Source: an uncultured Schaedlerella sp.
Lineage (GTDB): Bacteria > Bacillota > Clostridia > Lachnospirales > Lachnospiraceae
Assembly (NCBI GenBank): GCA_934435195.1
Contig: CAKSAJ010000018.1
Coordinates: forward strand, 1 to 57,448
Direction of reading: 5' to 3'
DNA: 57,448 nt
How positions within the stretch are numbered: the first letter of the stretch is position 1; every line of letters begins with the position of its first letter. Shown in pieces: positions 23,805 through 31,755 of this stretch. Made by a program: the position numbers and the translations under genes. The notes below the pieces were generated by a model. The model saw only the letters and a program-made list of their open reading frames with translations, searched no databases and was not told where the DNA came from.

Positions 23805-24097
23805 TGTTGTGGGACAAACTTCCTCATCCTCCAAAAGGGCAAATCTCACATTCTCCCACTTTTTTCAATGCTCATTAGTTTTTCTTTGCGGTCTTTGAAA
23901 AACTAAATAAAATTTGTGTTTTATCAAGGTGTGAAAAATCGCGTAAAATCAAGGTTTTCGCTCTATTTTCATGTAACAAAAAAGACCTTGAAGATCTGAT
24001 TTCTCAGACCTACAAGGTCAATTTTTACGTTTGAACATTTATTCTGTTGGTTGGGAACTTTGCCCCTTAACAGGCTATTTCAATTTCCCCTTCAACA
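23805..24097 (+). repeat. 293-bp terminal direct repeat, right copy
   Basis: Perfect duplicate of 2745-3037 in the same orientation. Its left edge TGTTGTGGG joins the region upstream of tnsA (flank TACTA), its right edge CAACA joins ATATC and the ppdK stop codon. Boxes at 23811, 23837 (direct) and 24059-24066, 24084-24090 (inverted). The perfect identity over 293 bp points to recent duplication or gene conversion. Confidence 0.9.
23978..24019 (-). terminator. Hairpin terminator inside the right repeat, now serving ppdK
   Basis: Same double-block stem as at 2918-2959, minus-strand T-run of six. It begins 84 bp after the ppdK stop codon in the direction of ppdK transcription and would stop ppdK transcripts before they enter the transposon. 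Confidence 0.75.
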
Positions 24098-24102
24098 ATA
24101 TC
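24098..24102. repeat. Right target-site duplication ATATC
   Basis: Matches 2740-2744 and lies directly between the CAACA terminus and the ppdK stop codon (24103-24105). Confidence 0.85.
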
Positions 24103-26736
24103 CTATTTGTCTGCTTTTTGAGCGATAGCAGCCTGTGCAGCAGCTAATCTTGCAATTGGTACACGGAATGGTGAGCAAGATACATAATCCAGACCAATCT
24201 TGTTGCAGAATTCTACAGAAGATGGATCTCCACCATGCTCTCCACAGATACCGATGTGAAGTTTTGGATTAACAGGTCTACCTAATTTGATAGCTGTTTC
24301 CATTAATTTACCTACACCAGTCTGATCCAGTTTAGCAAATGGATCGTTCTCAAAGATCTTAGCATCATAGTAAGCGTCTAAGAACTTACCAGCATCATCA
24401 CGTGAGAATCCGTATGTCATCTGTGTTAAGTCGTTTGTACCGAAGCAGAAGAAGTCAGCTTCTTTTGCGATATCATCAGCTGTAAGAGCAGCTCTTGGAA
24501 TCTCGATCATTGTTCCAACTTCATATTCAAGGTTGCTTCCTGCTGCTGCGATTTCAGCATCTGCTGTCTCAACAACAAATTTCTTAACATATTTAAGCTC
24601 TTTGATATCTCCAACCAATGGAATCATGATTTCTGGTTTTACATTCCAGTCTGGATGAGCTTTCTGTACATTGATTGCTGCACGGATAACAGCGCTTGTC
24701 TGCATCTTAGCAATTTCTGGATAAGTAACAGCAAGACGGCATCCACGATGTCCCATCATTGGGTTGAATTCATGTAAGCTATCGATAATTGTTTTAATCT
24801 CTTCTACAGTTTTGCCCTGAGCATCTGCAAGTTTCTTGATGTCCTCTTCCTCTGTAGGAACGAACTCATGAAGCGGTGGATCAAGGAAACGAATTGTAAC
24901 CGGGTTACCTTCAAGAGCTTCGTACAGTTTCTCGAAGTCTCCCTGCTGCTCTGGAAGAATCTTAGCAAGTGCAGCTTCTCTTTCTTCAATTGTCTCTGAA
25001 CAAATCATCTCACGGAATGCATCAATTCTGTTGCCTTCGAAGAACATATGCTCTGTACGGCAAAGTCCGATACCTTCTGCTCCAAGCTCACGAGCTTTCT
25101 TAGCATCTGCAGGTGTATCTGCGTTAGTACGAACTTTCATTGTTCTGAACTTGTCAGCCCAATCCATGATACGTCCAAATTCACCAGCGATTGTAGCATC
25201 TACTGTTGGGATGATTCCATCGTAGATATTACCTGTTGTTCCGTCGATTGAGATTGCATCTCCTTCGTGGAATTCTTTTCCTGCTAATATAAATTTCTTG
25301 TTTTCTTCATCCATTGCGATGTCTCCGCAACCAGATACACAGCATGTACCCATACCACGTGCAACTACAGCAGCGTGAGATGTCATACCACCACGAACTG
25401 TCAGGATACCCTGAGCAGATTTCATACCTGTAATATCTTCTGGAGATGTCTCAAGACGAACCAGAACTACTTTTTCTCCTTTTGCAGCCCATTCAACTGC
25501 GTCATCTGCTGTAAATACAACTTTACCACAAGCAGCTCCTGGAGAAGCTCCAAGACCTTTACCGATTGGTGTAGCAGCCTTTAATGCAGCTGTATCAAAC
25601 TGTGGATGAAGCAATGTATCCAGGTTACGTGGATCGATCATTGCAACTGCTTCTTCTTCTGTTCTCATGCCTTCATCTACAAGGTCACAAGCAATCTTTA
25701 ATGCAGCCTGAGCTGTTCTCTTACCATTACGTGTCTGCAGCATGAACAGTTTTCTATCCTGGATAGTAAACTCCATATCCTGCATATCTCTATAGTGTGT
25801 TTCCAATTTATTGCAAACACCTACGAACTGCTCGTATACTTCTGGCATAACTGCCTGTAATTCTGAGATTGGCTGTGGTGTACGAACACCAGCAACAACG
25901 TCTTCTCCCTGAGCATTCATCAGGAATTCTCCCATCAGCTTCTTCTCTCCTGTTGCAGGGTCACGAGTAAATGCAACACCTGTACCAGATTCATCTGACC
26001 AGTTACCAAATGCCATCTCCTGTACGTTAACAGCTGTTCCCCAAGAATATGGAATATCGTTATCACGACGATATACGTTTGCACGTGGGTTATCCCATGA
26101 ACGGAATACAGCTTTGATAGCTCCCATCAGCTGTTCCTTAGGATCGTCTGGGAAGTCAGCTCCGATTTTTTCTTTATATTCAGCTTTAAACTGATTAGCA
26201 AGCTCTTTTAAGTCATCTGCTGTAAGGTCTACGTCCTGTGTAACCCCTCTTTCAGCTTTCATCTTGTCGATCAATTCTTCGAAGTATTTTTTACCTACTT
26301 CCATAACTACATCAGAGTACATCTGGATAAATCTTCTGTAGCAGTCACGAGCCCATCTTTCGTTGCCTGTTTTCTTAGCAACTACTTCTACTACTTCTTC
26401 ATTCAATCCAAGGTTAAGGATTGTATCCATCATACCTGGCATAGATGCTCTTGCTCCTGAACGAACAGATACAAGCAGTGGATTCTCATTGTCTCCAAAT
26501 TTCTTGCCTGTTACTTCTTCCATCTTTACGATTGCTTCCATGATCTGTGCCATGATTTCGTCGTTGATCTTTCTTCCGTCCTCGTAATACTGAGTACAAG
26601 CCTCTGTTGTAATTGTAAATCCCTGTGGTACTGGAAGACCAAGATTTGTCATCTCTGCAAGGTTTGCACCTTTTCCTCCAAGCAGGTTTCTCATTGTTGC
26701 GTTACCCTCAGTAAACATATAAACCCATTTTGCCAT
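24103..26736 (-). CDS. ppdK: Pyruvate, phosphate dikinase
   Basis: 877 residues from the ATG at 26736 (MAKWVYMF), with AGGAGGT nine bases upstream; an 11-codon extension to 26769 is unlikely. Interconverts pyruvate/ATP/Pi and PEP/AMP/PPi. Visible: nucleotide-binding part (RNLLGGKGANLAEMTNLGLPVPQGF), phosphohistidine loop GGMTSHAAVVARGMG, PEP/pyruvate barrel ending with GICGEHGGDP and YVSCSPFRVPIARLAAAQAA. The last 25 codons are strongly conserved in the family and would give a Tn7-type selector a stable target. Own promoter at 26809-26837. Its native terminator lies beyond the transposon at 2672. Confidence 0.97.
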   Translation of the reverse strand: MAKWVYMFTEGNATMRNLLGGKGANLAEMTNLGLPVPQGFTITTEACTQYYEDGRKINDEIMAQIMEAIVKMEEVTGKKFGDNENPLLVSVRSGARASMPGMMDTILNLGLNEEVVEVVAKKTGNERWARDCYRRFIQMYSDVVMEVGKKYFEELIDKMKAERGVTQDVDLTADDLKELANQFKAEYKEKIGADFPDDPKEQLMGAIKAVFRSWDNPRANVYRRDNDIPYSWGTAVNVQEMAFGNWSDESGTGVAFTRDPATGEKKLMGEFLMNAQGEDVVAGVRTPQPISELQAVMPEVYEQFVGVCNKLETHYRDMQDMEFTIQDRKLFMLQTRNGKRTAQAALKIACDLVDEGMRTEEEAVAMIDPRNLDTLLHPQFDTAALKAATPIGKGLGASPGAACGKVVFTADDAVEWAAKGEKVVLVRLETSPEDITGMKSAQGILTVRGGMTSHAAVVARGMGTCCVSGCGDIAMDEENKKFILAGKEFHEGDAISIDGTTGNIYDGIIPTVDATIAGEFGRIMDWADKFRTMKVRTNADTPADAKKARELGAEGIGLCRTEHMFFEGNRIDAFREMICSETIEEREAALAKILPEQQGDFEKLYEALEGNPVTIRFLDPPLHEFVPTEEEDIKKLADAQGKTVEEIKTIIDSLHEFNPMMGHRGCRLAVTYPEIAKMQTSAVIRAAINVQKAHPDWNVKPEIMIPLVGDIKELKYVKKFVVETADAEIAAAGSNLEYEVGTMIEIPRAALTADDIAKEADFFCFGTNDLTQMTYGFSRDDAGKFLDAYYDAKIFENDPFAKLDQTGVGKLMETAIKLGRPVNPKLHIGICGEHGGDPSSVEFCNKIGLDYVSCSPFRVPIARLAAAQAAIAQKADK

Positions 26737-26808
26737 GTCTAAAAGACCTCCTACTAAAGTTTTTTTCAATCATATGTATTCATACTATTGAACTAAGTCG
26801 CATACTTT

Positions 26809-26837
26809 ATTTTAAACTTTTCGACGGAGAGCGTCAA
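26809..26837 (-). promoter_or_regulatory. ppdK promoter
   Basis: On the minus strand TTGACG (26832-26837), 17-bp spacer, TAAAAT (26809-26814), about 75 bp upstream of the ppdK start. Confidence 0.65.
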
Positions 26838-26999
26838 GTTTTTTGTATTTATTTTTGTACAATCTTTAACAATCTTTTTTGGTTATTTTGTACAATTCCA
26901 GTGTTTTTATCTAAATATTTTTCAGTGTATCTAAATATTTTTTTGGCGTTTTGTCGAAAATCCGGTTCCTCTGATTCGTTATGCTTATCTTGTATATTT

Positions 27000-28400
27000 T
27001 TATTTCATTTCTTCAATAAATGCCTTGTATCCTTTATATGCTTCATACACATCAGCTTTGCTTGTTGCTTCCCATGGAGCATGCATGCTAAGGACAGCTA
27101 CACCACTGTCGATTACTTCCATACCATAATTTGCCATAATATAAGCGATTGTTCCGCCACCGCCTGCATCTACTTTACCAAGCTCTGCAAACTGATATGA
27201 TACATCCTGTGAATCCATTGCCTGTCTGATCTTTGCAAGATATTCTGCATTTGCATCATTTGATCCGCTCTTTCCGCGGCTTCCTGTAAATTTATTAAAT
27301 ACAAGCCCTTTTCCGAAAAATGCTGAGCTACGTTTTTCAAATACTTCTGCATACATCGGATCATAAGCTGCACTTACGTCTGATGAGAGCATTGTTGAGT
27401 TCATAAGAGCTCTTCTTACTTTCAGATCTGACTCTCCCTCTGTAAGAGCAACCAGCTCTGCAACAATATTTTCAAAGAAACGAGAATGCATACCAGTTGC
27501 ACCAACACTTCCGATTTCTTCTTTGTCTACTAAAATACAGCATGCTGTACGCTCTGTCTTCTCTACATCTAACATTGCAAATAAAGATGTAAATGCACAT
27601 ACACGGTCATCCTGACCATATGCCAGAACAATACTGCGGTCAAAACCACAGTCACGTGCTTTTCCTGCCGGTACGATTTCTAATTCTGCTGAAATAAAAT
27701 CTTCCTCTTCCACGTCATAATACTCTTTTAAGAGATTCATAACGTTTGCCTTTACAGCTTCTTTTTCTTTCTTCTCAAGACTTTCATCCTGTTCAATCGG
27801 GCGGCTTCCGATAAGCAGATCTAAGTTCTCACCTTCTACTACTCCTGCTGCTTTTTTATCCATCTGTTTTGAAGCAAGATGAATTAATAAATCTGTAATA
27901 ACAAATACCGGATCTTCATCCTTTTCACCAATATTTACATTTACAACTGTGCCATCTTTCTTTACGATCACGCCATGAATAGCCAATGGTATAGTTACCC
28001 ACTGATATTTTTTAATTCCGCCATAATAGTGTGTATCTAAATATGCAAATTCTTCATTCTCATATAATGGATTCTGTTTTACATCAATACGTGGTGAGTC
28101 GATGTGTGCTCCAAGTATATTCATTCCTTCTTCCAAAGACTTTGTTCCCATATTGAACATAGCGATCATCTTATTCATACAAACAGCATAAATCTTATCT
28201 CCTGCCTGCACCTTTTCGCCGCTTTTAATAACGTCTTTGATATTCTTGTAGCCTGCTGCCTCTGCTCTTTCAATTGTAAGTGCAATACATTCACGCTCTG
28301 TTTTTCCTGCGTCCAGACATTTCTTATAATCCTCATTAATCGCATTGAGTTTTTTTAATTCTTCTGCATTATATGTTGTCCATGCATTTCTACGTTCCAT
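27000..28400 (-). CDS. M18-family aminopeptidase
   Basis: 466 residues. Zinc ligands fit the family: AHIDSPR (about residue 97), the acidic cluster DKEEIGSVGATG (about 297), and the C-terminal SMHAPWE histidine. M18 enzymes are dodecameric cytosolic metallo-aminopeptidases removing N-terminal acidic or neutral residues from peptides. Start ATG follows AGGAGG. Lies 260 bp upstream of ppdK with that gene's promoter between. Confidence 0.93.
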   Translation of the reverse strand: MERRNAWTTYNAEELKKLNAINEDYKKCLDAGKTERECIALTIERAEAAGYKNIKDVIKSGEKVQAGDKIYAVCMNKMIAMFNMGTKSLEEGMNILGAHIDSPRIDVKQNPLYENEEFAYLDTHYYGGIKKYQWVTIPLAIHGVIVKKDGTVVNVNIGEKDEDPVFVITDLLIHLASKQMDKKAAGVVEGENLDLLIGSRPIEQDESLEKKEKEAVKANVMNLLKEYYDVEEEDFISAELEIVPAGKARDCGFDRSIVLAYGQDDRVCAFTSLFAMLDVEKTERTACCILVDKEEIGSVGATGMHSRFFENIVAELVALTEGESDLKVRRALMNSTMLSSDVSAAYDPMYAEVFEKRSSAFFGKGLVFNKFTGSRGKSGSNDANAEYLAKIRQAMDSQDVSYQFAELGKVDAGGGGTIAYIMANYGMEVIDSGVAVLSMHAPWEATSKADVYEAYKGYKAFIEEMK

Positions 28401-28429
28401 TGAAATTACCTCCTGATTACCAAAATCAA

Positions 28430-28463
28430 CCCAGCAGATTTTCTTTCAAAAATCCTGCCAGGC
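28430..28463 (-). terminator. Possible hairpin terminator of glyS
   Basis: On the minus strand CCTGGCAG plus GATTTTT can pair with AAAATC plus TGCTGGG. The tail is T-rich but broken. It lies 22 bp beyond the glyS stop. Confidence 0.4.
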
Positions 28464-28484
28464 TGATATATTCATGTATTATTT

Positions 28485-29885
28485 TTACCACTCAAATTTT
28501 TTCTCAAAATATGCTTTCAGATCTTCGATCTTAACTCTTTCCTGCTCCATCGTATCACGGTCACGAACTGTTACTGCTCCATCTTCTTCTGAATCGAAAT
28601 CATATGTTACACAGAATGGAGTTCCAATTTCGTCCTGACGACGATAGCGTTTTCCGATATTTCCACGGTCATCGAATTCGCAGTTATATGTCTTGCATAA
28701 TTCATTATATACTTTTTCTGCACCTTCATTCAGTTTCTTAGAAAGTGGAAGTACTCCGATTTTAACCGGTGCCAGTGCCGGATGGAAATGAAGCACAGTA
28801 CGTGTATCCGGTTTCTCTTCTGTACCAATCTCCTCTTCATCATATGCACTGCAAAGGAATGCAAGTACCATACGGTCTGCTCCAAGTGATGGCTCGATAA
28901 CATATGGGATATATTTTTCTTTCTTTTCATCATCAAAATATGTCAGATCCTGTTTTGATACTTCCATGTGCTGTGACAAGTCATAATCTGTTCTGTCTGC
29001 GATTCCCCAAAGTTCGCCCCATCCAAATGGGAATAAGAATTCTACGTCTGTTGTTGCTTTACTGTAGAATGACAGTTCTTCCTGATCATGATCACGATAT
29101 CTTACTTCGTCTTCTTTTAACCCCAAAGAGCTCAGCCAGTCAAGACAGAATTTTTTCCAATATGCAAACCATTCCAAATCTGTTCCAGGTTCACAGAAGA
29201 ACTCCAGCTCCATCTGTTCAAATTCTCTTGTACGGAATGTAAAGTTACCCGGTGTGATCTCATTTCTGAATGATTTACCGATCTGTCCGATTCCAAATGG
29301 GATTTTCTTTCTTGATGTACGCTGTACATTTTTAAAGTTTACAAAAATACCCTGTGCTGTCTCAGGACGAAGATATACTGTATTCTTTGCATCTTCTGTT
29401 ACTCCCTGGAATGTCTTGAACATCAGGTTAAACTGACGGATATCTGTAAAATCATGTTTTCCACATGTTGGGCATGGAACATTGTGTTCTTCAATAAATG
29501 CTGTCATCTCTTCCTGTGACCATGCATCTACAGCACCTTCAATCTCAATTCCATGCTCTGCACAATAATCTTCAATTAATTTATCTGCACGGAAACGCTC
29601 ATGACACTGTTTACAATCCATAAGTGGATCAGAGAATCCTCCCAAGTGTCCAGATGCGATCCATGTCTGTGGATTCATCAGAATCGCGCAGTCTACTCCT
29701 ACGTTGTATGGTGATTCCTGGATGAATTTCTTCCACCAGGCACGCTTTACATTATTCTTCAGTTCAACTCCAAGATTACCATAATCCCATGTATTCGCAA
29801 GTCCTCCATAAATCTCAGAACCCGGATACACAAAACCTCTTGATTTTGCAAGAGCTACAATCTTGTCCATTGTCTTTTCTGCCAT
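28485..29885 (-). CDS. glyS: Glycyl-tRNA synthetase, dimeric (eukaryote-like) type
   Basis: 466 residues. Class II motifs are present: motif 2 region FRNEITPGNFTFRTREFEQMELEFF and motif 3 EPSLGADRMVLAFLCSAY. A zinc-like insert C..C...CPTCGKHDF is seen near residues 88-145. C-terminal anticodon-binding domain begins near HPALAPVKIGVLPL. Charges tRNA-Gly. No T-box leader is evident in the 140 bp upstream. Confidence 0.97.
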   Translation of the reverse strand: MAEKTMDKIVALAKSRGFVYPGSEIYGGLANTWDYGNLGVELKNNVKRAWWKKFIQESPYNVGVDCAILMNPQTWIASGHLGGFSDPLMDCKQCHERFRADKLIEDYCAEHGIEIEGAVDAWSQEEMTAFIEEHNVPCPTCGKHDFTDIRQFNLMFKTFQGVTEDAKNTVYLRPETAQGIFVNFKNVQRTSRKKIPFGIGQIGKSFRNEITPGNFTFRTREFEQMELEFFCEPGTDLEWFAYWKKFCLDWLSSLGLKEDEVRYRDHDQEELSFYSKATTDVEFLFPFGWGELWGIADRTDYDLSQHMEVSKQDLTYFDDEKKEKYIPYVIEPSLGADRMVLAFLCSAYDEEEIGTEEKPDTRTVLHFHPALAPVKIGVLPLSKKLNEGAEKVYNELCKTYNCEFDDRGNIGKRYRRQDEIGTPFCVTYDFDSEEDGAVTVRDRDTMEQERVKIEDLKAYFEKKFEW

Positions 29886-30027
29886 AGTATTTGTTCCTCA
29901 CATTCTTTTAATCTTTGATTTCACCGATAATACTTCCATCGGATTGAATTCTCAATTGTTTCTTATTATAGCTGTTCTGTTTGTTTTTGTAAACATTCCA
30001 GATGTAATTTCCGACAGCTTCATCAAA

Positions 30028-30768
30028 TTACAATAATGTTTCCAAAATTTCCAGTGATTTAAACCTCTTATCTACATACAGATCATTGTATCTTTCCATC
30101 AGTCTTCCCAGTTCATCTAAAACATTTTCTTTCACAATAAATGTATATAAATGTTCAATCTTACTATTCTCCACATATTGAAGTGTATACAATGTAGAAT
30201 TATTTAACCGCATTCCATCAATGACATCTCCGTCACATTCTGTACAGACCAATCCACCTTTTCTCGGACTAAATACCATAGAACGACCCGTACTTCCACA
30301 ACAAGTACATTGAAATACCTGTGGAGCCTGTCCGTTAATACATAATGCTTTCAATTCAAATACATATCGAATGAGACGATTCGGTATCTTTTGATTGGTC
30401 AGAGCCTTCAATGTCTGATAAAGCAGCTTTAGCATCTCCCGCTCATCGTTTGCTTCTTTTGTAAAATACATTGCGTATTCCATAAAATAGAAACCATAAT
30501 AGGCTGCAATAATATCGTCTCTTAATTCCGAAAAATAATTTTCTACATGTACAGACTGAATCGTATACGAACTGCGTCCTGCATATAGAGTAAACTGCCC
30601 AAATGTAAACGGATTAACCGCACCAACAAGCGGACTGTTTGGTTTTCTTGCTCCTCTGGCAAATGCAGATATTTTCCCTTGTTCTTTTGTCAAAATGACA
30701 ACTCTTCTGTCATATTCTCCAACCGGTGCCGTTTGTAGCACCATCCCGGTCATTGTAATCTGATTCAC
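30028..30768 (-). CDS. recO: DNA repair protein RecO
   Basis: 246 residues. N-terminal OB fold (TGMVLQTAPVGEYDRRVVILTKEQGKISAFARGARKP), helical middle, and a four-cysteine zinc finger CTCCGS / CTEC in the C-terminal half. RecO loads RecA with RecR during recombination repair. It follows era by 63 bp in an era-recO pair, a common Firmicute arrangement. Confidence 0.95.
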   Translation of the reverse strand: MNQITMTGMVLQTAPVGEYDRRVVILTKEQGKISAFARGARKPNSPLVGAVNPFTFGQFTLYAGRSSYTIQSVHVENYFSELRDDIIAAYYGFYFMEYAMYFTKEANDEREMLKLLYQTLKALTNQKIPNRLIRYVFELKALCINGQAPQVFQCTCCGSTGRSMVFSPRKGGLVCTECDGDVIDGMRLNNSTLYTLQYVENSKIEHLYTFIVKENVLDELGRLMERYNDLYVDKRFKSLEILETLL

Positions 30769-30831
30769 GTTCTATCCCTTCTAAACTATGTCTGGTACAA
30801 TTTACAAAAGACAAAACGCCGCTTCTGATAT

Positions 30832-31731
30832 TTAATACTCGTCTTGACGATACCCGAAGTTCTTCATCAAGAAGTCACTGTCGCGCCAGTTCTTCTGTAC
30901 TTTCACCCACAATTTTAAATTTACTTTGCAATCCAGCATACGCTCAATCTCATAACGTGCTGTACTTCCAATCTTCTTCAGCATACTGCCCTGCTTACCG
31001 ATAATAATTCCTTTATGAGAGTCTCTTTCGCATATAATTGTCGCATCAATATGCATTACACGTTTTTCCATTTTCATGCGATCAATCGCAACTGCGATTC
31101 CATGCGGAATCTCATCCTGTAAACAATGTAACGCTTTTTCTCGGATCAATTCTGCCACGATTTGACGCTCCGGCTGGTCCGTCACTGTCTCTTCATCATA
31201 AAACTGTGGCCCATAAGGAAGATACTGTAAAATCACTTTTACCAGTTCATCTGTATTCTCTCCGTTTCTTGCTGAAACCGGAACGATAGCCGCAAAATCA
31301 TATTCTGTTCTATATGCATCTATAAATGTCAGAATCTCTTCTTTTTTTACCATATCGATTTTATTAATGACTAATACAACCGGAGTTTTTACCTTTTTCA
31401 GCTGCTCGATAATATGCTTCTCACCTGCGCCGATAAATGTAGATGGCTCAACAAGCCAAAGAACGACATCCACTTCATTTAACGAACGTTCTGCAATATT
31501 GACCATGTATTCACCAAGCTTATTTTTTGCTTTATGAATTCCCGGTGTGTCTACAAACACGATCTGTCCTTCTTCTGTTGTTAAAACTGTCTGAATACGA
31601 TTTCTCGTTGTCTGAGGTTTATTTGATGTAATCGCAATCTTCTGTCCTATCAACTGGTTCATCAATGTCGATTTGCCAACATTTGGACGACCGATCAAGG
31701 TTGCAAACCCAGACTTAAAGTTTTCTTTCAT
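30832..31731 (-). CDS. era: GTPase Era
   Basis: 299 residues. G1 GRPNVGKST, G3 DTPG, G4 NKID, G5 SAR, then the C-terminal KH domain with HKGIIIGKQGSMLKKIG. Era binds 16S rRNA and is needed for 30S maturation. It heads a run with recO downstream and the M16C peptidase upstream by 24 bp. Confidence 0.97.
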   Translation of the reverse strand: MKENFKSGFATLIGRPNVGKSTLMNQLIGQKIAITSNKPQTTRNRIQTVLTTEEGQIVFVDTPGIHKAKNKLGEYMVNIAERSLNEVDVVLWLVEPSTFIGAGEKHIIEQLKKVKTPVVLVINKIDMVKKEEILTFIDAYRTEYDFAAIVPVSARNGENTDELVKVILQYLPYGPQFYDEETVTDQPERQIVAELIREKALHCLQDEIPHGIAVAIDRMKMEKRVMHIDATIICERDSHKGIIIGKQGSMLKKIGSTARYEIERMLDCKVNLKLWVKVQKNWRDSDFLMKNFGYRQDEY

Positions 31732-31755
31732 AGATTATCCTCCGTTTTAAAATTA

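Larger units (their letters stand above)
2745..24097. mobile_element. Complete Tn7-like transposon inserted at the 3' end of ppdK
   Basis: The element is 21,353 bp, starts TGTTGTGGGACAAAC, ends CTTCAACA, and is flanked by the 5-bp duplication ATATC. It encodes tnsA, tnsB, tnsC and one long TniQ/TnsD-type protein as an overlapping minus-strand operon at the right end. No TnsE and no cas genes are seen. The right (tnsA) end faces ppdK, the same polarity Tn7 has at glmS. The target duplication touches the ppdK stop codon. Cargo of about 15 kb has its own regulators and genes on both strands. Both termini are carried on identical 293-bp direct repeats, which is not the normal Tn7 end structure. 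Confidence 0.9.

Noticed and set aside
2745..24097. CRISPR-associated transposon (CAST)
   Set aside because: Has tnsABC-tniQ but no cas genes and no CRISPR; the long TniQ and the fixed gene-end site fit a TnsD pathway.
29886..30027. T-box riboswitch ahead of glyS
   Set aside because: The upstream region is only about 140 bp and lacks the T-box sequence and specifier stem.
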